From NCBI GenBank assembly GCA_905203995.1, contig CAJKXZ010000002.1, forward strand, positions 1 to 64,000: a stretch of DNA of 64,000 bases, given 5' to 3'. The first letter of the stretch is position 1. Every line of letters starts with the position of its first letter. The position numbers and the translations under genes are program-made. This document shows positions 18,032-26,608 of this stretch, piece by piece. The notes under the pieces were generated by a model, which did not search any database, was not told the DNA's origin, and worked only from the letters and a program-made list of their open reading frames with translations. This stretch comes from an uncultured Methanomassiliicoccus sp. (lineage in GTDB: Archaea > Thermoplasmatota > Thermoplasmata > Methanomassiliicoccales > Methanomassiliicoccaceae).

Positions 18032-18661
18032 ATGTCATTCTTTGACAATTTCAGCGAGGAACGGGAAGAAGAAAATCTGACAGTCCGGGAATTGCTGACA
18101 GAGATGAAAGATATCTCAGAAGTAATTGTTGACCTAGCTTATGCGTCACTTCTGTTTGATAGCAATGAGATCGGCGATGAAGTCAAACATCTTGAATCAA
18201 AGATGGATGTTCTGAACTATGAAATCAGAAGCAGAACTATGCTGGCTTCAAGAACCAAGGATGATGCCATTCAGCTTTCGGGACTTCTTCAAATTGCTGA
18301 AAGTGCAGCTGCCATCTCCAAAGCGGCCGGAGACATTGTAGGCATCAGAGAAATAAATCCACAAAATGGTCCTTTCTTATCATTTGTACTCCGCGATGCC
18401 GAAGAAAAAATTCTTCCGCTAACCATTAACAAAAAATCGGACATGCGGGGAAAATCAATTGATGATCTCAGCATCGAAGCTGAAACGGGAATGCGGATCA
18501 TTGCCATAAAACGTGATATCAGGTGGATTTACGATCCTGAAGGCGATGTGCGATTGAAAGAAAATGATATGCTGATTGTGCGTGGAACTGAAGACGGTTT
18601 CCGCCGACTGCGTAAATTTGCCCATGGGGAAGAAAAATGGCCGACGTATCCAGTGGAATAG
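18032..18661 (+). CDS. PhoU-like / TrkA-C domain regulatory protein (1)
   Basis: 209 residues: an N-terminal helical PhoU-like part (about 15-105; VRELLTEMKDISEVIVDLAYASLLF) and a C-terminal RCK_C/TrkA-C part (about 120-205; GKSIDDLSIEAETGMRIIAIKR... and LKENDMLIVRGTEDG). Such proteins regulate cation channels or transporters by ligand binding. Its neighbours are a paralogue and an SLC41/MgtE-type transporter, so it probably gates that transporter. The TTG at 18020 is in frame but overlaps the GGAGGATGAT ribosome-binding site, so the ATG at 18032 is the start. It ends in TAG, rare in this window; a second in-frame TAG comes five codons later. Confidence 0.8.
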   Translation: MSFFDNFSEEREEENLTVRELLTEMKDISEVIVDLAYASLLFDSNEIGDEVKHLESKMDVLNYEIRSRTMLASRTKDDAIQLSGLLQIAESAAAISKAAGDIVGIREINPQNGPFLSFVLRDAEEKILPLTINKKSDMRGKSIDDLSIEAETGMRIIAIKRDIRWIYDPEGDVRLKENDMLIVRGTEDGFRRLRKFAHGEEKWPTYPVE

Positions 18662-19254
18662 AGGAATACAGCTTAGAAGAGATGATCTTAGAAATTAAAG
18701 ACACCTCGGAATTAATGGTAGATCTGGCATATTCTTCATTACTCTATAATAATCGTGAAATTGCCGAAGAAGTGTTCATTCTTCAGGAAAGAATGGAAGA
18801 ACTGGGAGATGAAGTACAACGCTCGGCAATCCAGGAAGTCCTCAAAGACGGGGACACCTACAAAGCACTACAGATCATCAAGATGGTTCACTCAGTGCAG
18901 GAAATTTCCTATGCTGCCACCAAAATCGCCGGCGTCGTTAGGTTTGAACTGCCGACTCATCCCGTAGTGCAGCTGTCACTCAGAGAATCTGAGGTGATTA
19001 TTACTTCCGCAATGGTGGATGAAAGTTCTGATTTAGCAGATACCACCCTGGGCGCAATTAAACTGGCAACGAACACTGGTATGCGGGTAATTGCCATTAA
19101 GCGCGGTAGAAAATACATTTATGGTCCTGACATGAATTCTTCCATTAAAGCCGGAGATTTACTATTTGCCAGCGGACCAGAAGATGGTGAAGAATATTTC
19201 AGAGATTTAGCAGAAGGTAATGAACACCTAACCCCTAAAGATCTGCAAGAATGA
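18637..19254 (+). CDS. PhoU-like / TrkA-C domain regulatory protein (2)
   Basis: 205 residues, a paralogue of the preceding gene with the same order: PhoU-like helices (LEEMILEIKDTSELMVDLAY) then TrkA-C (LGAIKLATNTGMRVIAIKRG and IKAGDLLFASGPEDG). The start overlaps the end of the first gene by 25 bases, with GGGGAAG just before the ATG, so translation is coupled. Two unequal copies suggest a heteromeric regulator of the downstream MgtE-like transporter (inference). N-terminal ~10 residues are unrelated to the first copy. Confidence 0.8.
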   Translation: MADVSSGIEEYSLEEMILEIKDTSELMVDLAYSSLLYNNREIAEEVFILQERMEELGDEVQRSAIQEVLKDGDTYKALQIIKMVHSVQEISYAATKIAGVVRFELPTHPVVQLSLRESEVIITSAMVDESSDLADTTLGAIKLATNTGMRVIAIKRGRKYIYGPDMNSSIKAGDLLFASGPEDGEEYFRDLAEGNEHLTPKDLQE

Positions 19255-19274
19255 TGTTATAGTTAGGTGGAAAC

Positions 19275-20495
19275 ATGTCAGAGATGCGATCGTTTTTCTT
19301 TAGAAATAAGACCGTATTCTCATTAGGCTTTGTTTCAATTCTTATTTCCTCATTAGTTGGTTTAGTGTCGGGAGTTACCCTCGGGTACATGACCGACTTG
19401 CTGGCAATTGTACCGGCCTTAATGCTCCTTATTACTCCGGCTATTGGTGTACGAGGAAGCATCTTTGGTGCAGTGGGCAGCCGTCTGGGTACAGCTGTAC
19501 ACATGGGTACTTTTGAACTGTCCTTTAAAAAAGGAAGTGTTCTCAGACAAAATGTCGAAACCTCCATCATTCTGACCATTGTCATGGCTGTGGTGATGGG
19601 GGCCTTTGCTAAACTGGCAGCCATCGTCATGGGCATCGAGAGTATTTCCCTTCATGAATTCATCTTTATTTCAGTAATGGGCGGGACACTCTCTAGTTTA
19701 GTATTAATTGTCATTAATGTCATCGTAGCTGTAACTGGCTTTAAGCACGACTGGGACCTGGACAATATCTCTGCACCAATCATTACCGCCGCCGGGGATA
19801 TTGTGACAATGCCAATGTTGTTTGCCACGACTCTGTTGGTAATCAACCCGCATATGCACGACTGGCTGATTGTGATCTTCTCGATCATTTTTGTCATTGT
19901 GGCCGTGATGTTAATCCTCTATGTCCTGCTAAAAAAGAAAGATGAAGTCAGAAGAATCTTTGTTCAGAGTATTCCCACCCTGCTGATTTTCATTATCATC
20001 GAGATCGTTGCCGGTTCGTTAATCAATAATGAATTAGAGAGTTTCATTGCCCTCCCGGCCCTCTTGATTATGGTTTCACCATTCCTCGGCAGTTCCAACT
20101 CACTGGGCGGTATTTTGACCTCTAGATTTTCATCATACCTGCACATGGGTCTTTTGCGGCCTAAAGCAATACCTGGCAAACTGGCCTTTGAAAATTTTGC
20201 CATCACCTATGTCTTTGGTATTTTCGCCTTTGTCCTGATCGGCGTGGCCACCTTCACCGTGAGCGGATTTCTCGGAATGGAATCACCCCCCTTAGCAACG
20301 ATGATTGCTTTATCACTCATTGCCGGAATGATTTCGACTACCATTCTCTGTGTGTTAGCGTATTACCTGTCAATCTTAACCTTCAGACTGTCACTGGATC
20401 CCGATGATCACAGTATCCCGCTGATTACTTCCATGATCGATGTCTTCGGAGTGGTAGCCTTTGTGGCTACTATTCTTCTGCTGGGACTCGCCTGA
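19275..20495 (+). CDS. SLC41/MgtE-type divalent cation transporter, two tandem membrane domains
   Basis: 406 residues comprising two homologous MgtE membrane domains of about 195 residues each; the repeated motif is LLITPAIGVRGSIFGAVGSRLGT in the first and ALLIMVSPFLGSSNSLGGILTSRF in the second, each followed by HMG. This is the eukaryote-like SLC41 arrangement, without the cytoplasmic N and CBS domains of bacterial MgtE. Mg2+ is the likely substrate. Regulation by the two upstream PhoU/TrkA-C proteins would replace the missing cytoplasmic sensor. GGTGGAAAC precedes the ATG. Confidence 0.85.
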   Translation: MSEMRSFFFRNKTVFSLGFVSILISSLVGLVSGVTLGYMTDLLAIVPALMLLITPAIGVRGSIFGAVGSRLGTAVHMGTFELSFKKGSVLRQNVETSIILTIVMAVVMGAFAKLAAIVMGIESISLHEFIFISVMGGTLSSLVLIVINVIVAVTGFKHDWDLDNISAPIITAAGDIVTMPMLFATTLLVINPHMHDWLIVIFSIIFVIVAVMLILYVLLKKKDEVRRIFVQSIPTLLIFIIIEIVAGSLINNELESFIALPALLIMVSPFLGSSNSLGGILTSRFSSYLHMGLLRPKAIPGKLAFENFAITYVFGIFAFVLIGVATFTVSGFLGMESPPLATMIALSLIAGMISTTILCVLAYYLSILTFRLSLDPDDHSIPLITSMIDVFGVVAFVATILLLGLA

Positions 20496-20570
20496 CCGGG
20501 TGTATTTTGGCTAACGCACAAGGCTTAAGTTTATCTCATATACTGGCATTTGAGGGGCAGGTGCAGTCAT

Positions 20571-21728
20571 ATGATAGATAGGAAGATTATCCATGATATC
20601 GTGGATGGATATGACCTTACCAAAGCAAAGATAGGCGTTGTTGGCTCACATTCCGCACTTGACACTTGTGATGGTGCCGTAGAAGAGGGCTTTAGAACAC
20701 TCGCCATTTGCCAGCCTGGTAGGGATTCGCCATATTCCCGCTACTTCAAAGCGTTCCGTGACCAAGAAGGAAAGATCTACCGCGGAATGGTCGATGAAGT
20801 AATGATGCTCAACAAATACGATGAGGTTCTCAAAAAAGAAAATATGGAGAAACTAAAGAAGGATAATATCCTCTTTGTTCCCAACCGCTCTTTTACCTCT
20901 TACTGCTCGATCGATGCCGTTGAGAATGACTTTGCAGTTCCTCTTGTAGGCTCCCGAAACATGCTCCGCAGTGAAGACCGCGGCGGCGAACAGGATTATT
21001 ACTGGTTGCTGGAAAAAGCAGGTATGCCGTTTCCTAAAAAGATCACTGATCCACAGGACATTGATTCTTTGAGTATAATCAAGCTACATCATGCAAAAAA
21101 GAAACTGGAAAGAGGTTTCTTTACAGCAGCATCCTATGAAGAATATGTAGAAAAGTCAGAACAGCTGATCCGGCAGGGAGTTATTGACAGAGAATGCTTG
21201 GAAACAGCCAGAATGGAAGAATATATCATTGGACCCGTCTTTAATCTTGATTTCTTCTACTCACCTTTAGAAACACTCGGTGAAAAGGTCGAGTTAATTG
21301 GTGTAGACTGGAGATTTGAAAGTTCACTGGATGGGCATGTAAGGCTACCAGCTCCGCAGCAAATGACTTTGAATGATGCACAGAGAGTGCCAGAATATAC
21401 TGTATGCGGACATAATTCAGCAACACTGCGTGAGTCATTATTGGAAAATGCCTTCAAACTTGCTGAAAAGTATGTGGCCGCTGCCAAAGAATACTATTCA
21501 CCAGGAATAATCGGTCCTTTCTGCTTACAAACCTGTGTTGATAAAGACCTGAACTTTTACATCTATGACGTAGCGCCCAGAATTGGTGGCGGTACCAATG
21601 TCCACATGAATGTCGGACATGCCTATGGTAACGCCCTCTGGAGAACGAACATGTCCACGGGTCGCCGTCTGGCCATGGAAGTTCGTCGGGCCATCGAAGA
21701 AGACCGGATAAAGGAGATTGTTACCTGA
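20571..21728 (+). CDS. purP: 5-formaminoimidazole-4-carboxamide ribonucleotide synthetase, PurP family
   Basis: 385 residues starting MIDRKIIHDIVDGY. PurP-family features: N-terminal VGSHSALDTCDGAVEEGFRT, the ATP-grasp middle with EEYIIGPVFNLDFFYSP, and the C-terminal YDVAPRIGGGTNVHMN. PurP makes FAICAR from AICAR, formate and ATP in archaeal purine synthesis; non-purine paralogues exist in methanogens, so the substrate is not certain. The upstream in-frame ATG at 20550 would add seven residues with no family match; the ATG at 20571 follows a GGGGCAGGTG region. The lipoate ligase gene overlaps its stop. Confidence 0.83.
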   Translation: MIDRKIIHDIVDGYDLTKAKIGVVGSHSALDTCDGAVEEGFRTLAICQPGRDSPYSRYFKAFRDQEGKIYRGMVDEVMMLNKYDEVLKKENMEKLKKDNILFVPNRSFTSYCSIDAVENDFAVPLVGSRNMLRSEDRGGEQDYYWLLEKAGMPFPKKITDPQDIDSLSIIKLHHAKKKLERGFFTAASYEEYVEKSEQLIRQGVIDRECLETARMEEYIIGPVFNLDFFYSPLETLGEKVELIGVDWRFESSLDGHVRLPAPQQMTLNDAQRVPEYTVCGHNSATLRESLLENAFKLAEKYVAAAKEYYSPGIIGPFCLQTCVDKDLNFYIYDVAPRIGGGTNVHMNVGHAYGNALWRTNMSTGRRLAMEVRRAIEEDRIKEIVT

Positions 21729-22414
21729 TCAGAAAAATCAATTCAGGATTTCTCAGCCCTGCTTACTCCGCAGCGGCTGATGAAATTCTTTTATCCCAAC
21801 CTAATTCTTTTCACATTTACCGCCGAAACAAAGCAACCATCTCCTTAGGATATTTTCAAAAATCAGCAACGACAGTTGATTTAGAAGCGGCGAGAAATCT
21901 TAATTACACGATCATCAGACGCATGTCTGGTGGCGGCACGATTGTTACTGATCCCCATCAATTAATCTTTTGTACAGTATTAAGAAAAAATCATGATGTG
22001 CGTAAACTGATTAGTTCTGTTTGTGCTAGTGTAGTTACTGCACTTGGTGAATTAGACATTGAAGCAGAATATAAAGCAATAAATGATATCGAAGTAAATG
22101 GTAAAAAAATATCAGGCAGCGGACAGGTCGTAAGAAATAATGCAGTCGCTATCCAGACTACGTTATTGTTGAAATGTCCAGAGTTGCATGTTCTGCAGGC
22201 AGATAAACGTGGAAGAGCGGGTTTGACTTCTATTTTTGACATATTAGGCTTTATTCCAGAAATAAATCATATTTCGGAACTTGTTGCAGCGTCACTCTCG
22301 GAGACTCTTAAAGAAGAAATGTACGCAGATGGGTTTTCTGCCGCTGAAAAAGATGAAATTGAAAAATTGGTTAAGACGAAGTACAGTCTGGATTCATACA
22401 CGTTCAGCCTTTGA
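21725..22414 (+). CDS. lplA: lipoate-protein ligase A (catalytic domain), probable CTG start
   Basis: The conserved core is clear: IIRRMSGGGTIVTDPHQLIF (lipoate-binding loop) and KISGSGQVVRNNAVAIQ (the K-x-x-G motif). The first ATG (21923) falls inside the core and would remove about 66 essential residues. The frame stays open upstream with a perfect family-type N-terminus (IRKINSGFLSPAYSAAADEI, then LGYFQKSATTVDL). No ATG, GTG or TTG exists there, but a CTG at 21725 has GGAGATT five bases before it and overlaps the purP stop as coupled genes do. 229 residues; the separate C-terminal LplB partner of archaeal systems is not adjacent. Ends in an 11-base convergent overlap with the next gene. 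Confidence 0.75.
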   Translation: MIRKINSGFLSPAYSAAADEILLSQPNSFHIYRRNKATISLGYFQKSATTVDLEAARNLNYTIIRRMSGGGTIVTDPHQLIFCTVLRKNHDVRKLISSVCASVVTALGELDIEAEYKAINDIEVNGKKISGSGQVVRNNAVAIQTTLLLKCPELHVLQADKRGRAGLTSIFDILGFIPEINHISELVAASLSETLKEEMYADGFSAAEKDEIEKLVKTKYSLDSYTFSL

Positions 22415-22898
22415 ACGTGGAGAGATCCAGAGTGGCAATTTTGCGGTCTTCGCCTAAGAAATTTAATTTCCGGTGCAGCATCAGCGAAGGGATGTTTTTC
22501 AAACCGATTGAGGATTGAATAATTTGTGCACCCTGCTTTTTAGCTTCTTGGGCGAGGTGCCGCATCAGCAGATAACCTACCCCCATCCGCCGGTATTCTT
22601 CACCCACACAGATGTTTTCAACCCAGGCTACATTTTCGACACTGTCGATCCAATGCAGCATCTGGCTGAAAATTACACCCACGACTTGTCCGCCTTCTTT
22701 AGCGACGAAACTCAAAGCACTATCACGGTAATAGCCAAAAGATTTGGGCGCAGAAGCTCCAAGGCAGTCTCGTGTTTCTTTGGGGAGATCGTTGTTCCAA
22801 TCTAATCCTAGTGTTACTTCGGCATATTCGCGGATGCAGGCTACTTCCAGCATCCTGACAGCGAGACGATCTTCATCAGTGAGTGGTACAATCTCCAT
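22404..22898 (-). CDS. GNAT family N-acetyltransferase
   Basis: 164 residues. The acetyl-CoA-binding motif A is visible as VGEEYRRMGVGYLLMRHLAQEAKKQGA, preceded by the beta-4 strand VAWVENICV. Substrate not deducible; the family acetylates protein N-termini, antibiotics or metabolites. It sits in front of no gap to argS (start 22898, argS stop at 22899), so the two form one transcription unit behind aRF1. Its 3' end overlaps the lipoate ligase gene by 11 bases on the opposite strand. Confidence 0.82.
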   Translation of the reverse strand: MEIVPLTDEDRLAVRMLEVACIREYAEVTLGLDWNNDLPKETRDCLGASAPKSFGYYRDSALSFVAKEGGQVVGVIFSQMLHWIDSVENVAWVENICVGEEYRRMGVGYLLMRHLAQEAKKQGAQIIQSSIGLKNIPSLMLHRKLNFLGEDRKIATLDLSTFKG

Positions 22899-24611
22899 TT
22901 ACATCTCCTCGGGAGCAAAGAGACCCATCAAGTCAAGGGCATTGGCTAAAACGATTCGAGTACAGTCTACGAGAGTCAGGTGCGCATCTTTGTTATCACC
23001 CTTTAAGACTGGTACGTATGTATAAAAGAGATTGAAAGCAGCAGCCAGCTCATGCGCATAGAGCGGAATCAGGTGGATTCTCGCTTTTTCACCAGCTTCC
23101 TTCACTACCGAAGGGAACCTCGCTAAGGTTTTGATGAGCTGCATTTCATAGGAATCGGTAAGCGTGGAAAAATCTGCCTGTTCGGAGAATGTTCCAGCTT
23201 TACGAAGGATGCTGCAGGCTCTAGCATGTGCATACTGAACGAAAGGCGCGCTGTTTCCTTCAAAATTAAGAGCATCTTCCCAGCGGAAGACTAAAGGTTT
23301 TTCCGGCTGCACACGCACCATGTTGTATCTTACAGCACCACGCCCGATCGCCTGAGCGATCTCGATCATTTTTTCTTCAGAAAGATCAGAGCGGCGCTTT
23401 TTCACTTCTTCTAGGGCTCGTGATTCAGCTTCTTCAATCAGATCGTCAAGGTTTACTACCTGCCCTCTGCGCGTAGACATTTTACCTTCGGGAAGTGATA
23501 CGAAAGAGTAGAAGACACATTCCGGACTTCGATCTACACCTAAAAGTTTCAAAGCGATCGCCAGCTGAGCCTGCCCTAACTTCTGATCTTCACCCAGAAT
23601 GTTGATGATACGCTCAGCGCGGGAGAATTTGTTGAGATGGTAAGTGACATCTCTGGTTGTGTACAGAGTAGTACCGTCTCCCCGGGTGAAGAAAAAGCGT
23701 GTTTCGCGGCCATGGATGCCAAAAGACTCTAATTCAAGATAGGAAGCTCCGTCTTCTTCTTTGCAGAATTCTGAGGCCTGCAGACGTTTTACTACGTCGG
23801 CTGCGGCTCCATTTTCGATAAAGGTTGATTCCCAAGTAAAATTGTCTAAGGAAACATTGATCAGCGCTAAACTTTCAAGAATTCCATCCAGCATCATCTT
23901 CGCAGTTTTGCGAACGCGAGCGATTGTCTCTTGATCGCCATCTTCGAACTTGCGAAGCATCTGGCCAATCTCGTTGGCAACCTCTGGATCTTCTTCCATC
24001 AGTTGATTAGCTTTACGGTAGTAACCCACCAGACGATGATCTGCTTTATCGCGTCCTTCATCTTCGGAAGATCGGTCAAGATGTTCCAGGCCCCAGGTGA
24101 GAATGATTACCTGCTTACCAACATCATTGACGTAGTATTCAGTAGTCACATCATAGCCGCAGGCCCGTAGACAGCGTGCCAGTGTATCACCGATAATGGG
24201 ATTTCTTGCCCGGCCGATATGAATTGGCCCGGTAGGGTTTACGGAAGTGTGCTCCAGAAGCAGTTTTCCGTCTTTCTTCGCCCATTTACCATAATCGGCC
24301 TCTTGCGCAATAATCGCGGAAATTGTCGATTGCGCTAATTTGCCAGCGTTGATGTTGAAATTGAGATAACCGTTTTCAGCCCAGACTTTAGAAATCAGCG
24401 CCGATGGTTGAATCTTTTCGGCTACCTCTGCTGCAATCGCAACAGGTGCCTTCTTCAAAATTTTAGCAAAGGGAAAACAAGGAACAGCAAAATCAGCAAT
24501 CGCTGTTGAAGGCACTTCCAGATCGAATTTAGCATCGTCGATGCCTAGTTCAGCAAAAGCTTTAGCTGTGGCCGCCTGCACTTCATCACGATAAGTCTGC
24601 AGTGGGTCCAA
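22899..24611 (-). CDS. argS: arginyl-tRNA synthetase
   Basis: 570 residues. Class I synthetase with the HIGH-type motif PTGPIHIGRARNP, KMSTRRG as KMSKS equivalent, the N-terminal Arg-specific additional domain (1-100) and the C-terminal DALR anticodon-binding domain. ATG at 24611 is two bases beyond the aRF1 stop, so aRF1, argS and the acetyltransferase are probably co-transcribed. All key residues are intact. Confidence 0.95.
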   Translation of the reverse strand: MDPLQTYRDEVQAATAKAFAELGIDDAKFDLEVPSTAIADFAVPCFPFAKILKKAPVAIAAEVAEKIQPSALISKVWAENGYLNFNINAGKLAQSTISAIIAQEADYGKWAKKDGKLLLEHTSVNPTGPIHIGRARNPIIGDTLARCLRACGYDVTTEYYVNDVGKQVIILTWGLEHLDRSSEDEGRDKADHRLVGYYRKANQLMEEDPEVANEIGQMLRKFEDGDQETIARVRKTAKMMLDGILESLALINVSLDNFTWESTFIENGAAADVVKRLQASEFCKEEDGASYLELESFGIHGRETRFFFTRGDGTTLYTTRDVTYHLNKFSRAERIINILGEDQKLGQAQLAIALKLLGVDRSPECVFYSFVSLPEGKMSTRRGQVVNLDDLIEEAESRALEEVKKRRSDLSEEKMIEIAQAIGRGAVRYNMVRVQPEKPLVFRWEDALNFEGNSAPFVQYAHARACSILRKAGTFSEQADFSTLTDSYEMQLIKTLARFPSVVKEAGEKARIHLIPLYAHELAAAFNLFYTYVPVLKGDNKDAHLTLVDCTRIVLANALDLMGLFAPEEM

Positions 24612-24613
24612 AC

Positions 24614-25864
24614 TTACATTCCCCCTATACCATATCTAAGCACTGCCGCTAAGCCGCCGAAGGCCCGGAGCAGGATATCGCCTTCTTCGGAGTCTACCGA
24701 CAACAATTCTACCTTAGTACCTACTTGATCCGCTTCATCATAGAAGGCATCGATGAAATCTTTGACTTCCAGAATTTCGGGAGTTGTTGACTTACAGTGG
24801 GGACATTGAACGTGGTCTTCGTCGGGAGCGGTTATTTCCATCTCTCCGCAGGTTGCACAGTTGATTTTAATCCGCTTAAGTCGCAGACCTTCAGAAATCA
24901 GCAGCATATCGACCGCGCCCAGCTCTAACGCATGACGGACCTCTGCTTCACCATAGCAGGAAAGACCGCCGTCTGGTTTACGCAGTTCCCGGAAGAAACG
25001 CTGCATCAGTTCCTTTTCGCGGTTGAGACTCAGGTCGGTTAAAATTGATTTGGCATTTTCTACCAGTTCTTTGAGGCCGTACTCATCGGTATAGCTGGTA
25101 TCAACGGGATCAAGGACTTTCTTTCTTAACTCATGGTTAAGATATTCCTCAGTAATGAAGAACTTTTTAGTATCTCCCGGACCACCAATTAAGATACCGG
25201 AGAGGTTGCTCTGATTCAGAAAAGCATCGTCAGCAATTTCAGCTACTTTTTTAAAGAACTCGTGAGCGGCGATTTCAATTAAACGCTCAAAACGCAATGC
25301 TGACTGACCTCCACGTCCGTGTTTAGAAGGAACAAAAGACTGAACGTTCTTTAAAACCACAATGGCTTTTCCCTTCAGCAGACCAACGGTTGCTTCCGAT
25401 CGGTCAATAACAATCAGGCCGAAGGATTCTTTCTCATCTAACATCGACCACAATTTTTCAGTATAGAACTCTGAATCACATCGGTAGAGGAAAGAAGTGA
25501 TTGGTTCCGGCGGTTCCAAGACAAACTGTACTTGTTTTGTCTGATCACCAGATGTGGGAGCTTCCCCAATGAAGAAAATGACTCCGTTCGGCGGAGGTGT
25601 CTTGAAATACTTCAAGCGAGCCAGAATTGATTCGATGGCGCCTGAAACAGCTTTCTGGGTTCGCTTGCTCTTGATGTTTTGTGATTGTGATAATTCACCC
25701 CGCAGATAGCCGGCTACATCCGAAATCTGTTTGTCAGGGGGCACGTAAACAGATACGAGTTCCGTTCCGCGACCATGGATATCCCTAATCTCTTCCAATG
25801 CGCGCTTAAAATCGTATCTACGCTTTTCCATCTGTCTTTCATAATCGCCCTCGTCAGCAGCCAT
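24614..25864 (-). CDS. prf1: peptide chain release factor aRF1
   Basis: 416 residues, normal length. The stop-codon-reading motifs NIKS (63-66) and YxCxxxF (127-133, YRCDSEF) and the peptidyl-hydrolysis motif GGQ (185-187, in KHGRGGQSA) are all present. The C-terminal domain carries a zinc ribbon (CATC...CPHC). It recognises all three stop codons in archaea; in pyrrolysine-using methanogens aRF1 must compete with tRNA-Pyl at TAG, and here NIKS and YxCxxxF look unmodified. First gene of the prf1-argS-acetyltransferase unit. Confidence 0.96.
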   Translation of the reverse strand: MAADEGDYERQMEKRRYDFKRALEEIRDIHGRGTELVSVYVPPDKQISDVAGYLRGELSQSQNIKSKRTQKAVSGAIESILARLKYFKTPPPNGVIFFIGEAPTSGDQTKQVQFVLEPPEPITSFLYRCDSEFYTEKLWSMLDEKESFGLIVIDRSEATVGLLKGKAIVVLKNVQSFVPSKHGRGGQSALRFERLIEIAAHEFFKKVAEIADDAFLNQSNLSGILIGGPGDTKKFFITEEYLNHELRKKVLDPVDTSYTDEYGLKELVENAKSILTDLSLNREKELMQRFFRELRKPDGGLSCYGEAEVRHALELGAVDMLLISEGLRLKRIKINCATCGEMEITAPDEDHVQCPHCKSTTPEILEVKDFIDAFYDEADQVGTKVELLSVDSEEGDILLRAFGGLAAVLRYGIGGM

Positions 25865-25924
25865 CTGTTACCACTCTTTTTTTAATGCAAGAAGTGATGC
25901 GGTATAAAATCTTTGGTGGTTTCA

Positions 25925-26608
25925 GTGGATAAAGTCGTCATATCGCTAGGAGGGTCCATCCTTATTCCGGGAGAGAATGATGGTGAGTTTCTCGCCAAAC
26001 TGGCAAATCTTCTTAAAGAATTGTCAAAAACTTACCAATTGTATGTAGTCTGCGGCGGCGGAAAGATTGCTCGTTATTATATCAATACGGCAAGAGCCAT
26101 GGGCCGATCAGAATTTGACTTGGATACTTTAGGGATCATGACTACGCGGATAAATGCTAAGATGTTACAATTAGCCTTGCAAGAGCTCGCTGAGGACAAG
26201 ATTCCGGAGACTGTTGAAGAAGCAGCCGCTATGGGTGCGGAAGGAAGGATTGTGATCATGGGTGGAACAGTGCCTGGACATACTACTGATGGTGTCAGCG
26301 CGGCCCTTGCTGAAGCAGTAGGTGCTCAAAGAATCATTAACGCTACTTCCGTAGATGGTGTTTATACTGCGGATCCTAAAAAAGATCCCCGTGCTGAAAA
26401 GATTAAAAACATGACTTTTGCCGAACTGAATGAGATGTTGAAGGGAGATCATGATGCCGGCAAATCAGGTGTTTTTGATGCGATGGGCGCCGAAATTGTT
26501 ATGCGTCGCCGCTTACCGCTGCTGATTGTATCCGGCAGAGATTTAGAAGAGATGAGGAGAGCCATTTCAGGAAGCTTAGAGATTAACGGAACAATCATCT
26601 CCGATTAA
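25925..26608 (+). CDS. pyrH: UMP kinase, archaeal type
   Basis: 227 residues. Amino-acid-kinase fold with the N-terminal DKVVISLGGSILIP, the GGGKIARYYI motif, the DGVSAALAEA segment and the TSVDGVYTADPKKDP nucleotide-binding signature. Phosphorylates UMP to UDP. The frame opens with TTG and GTG codons at 25913 and 25916, but the GTG at 25925 begins the family-standard N-terminus and follows a GGTGGT ribosome-binding site by four bases. Convergent with dtdA; stop codons overlap by four bases. Confidence 0.92.
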   Translation: MDKVVISLGGSILIPGENDGEFLAKLANLLKELSKTYQLYVVCGGGKIARYYINTARAMGRSEFDLDTLGIMTTRINAKMLQLALQELAEDKIPETVEEAAAMGAEGRIVIMGGTVPGHTTDGVSAALAEAVGAQRIINATSVDGVYTADPKKDPRAEKIKNMTFAELNEMLKGDHDAGKSGVFDAMGAEIVMRRRLPLLIVSGRDLEEMRRAISGSLEINGTIISD

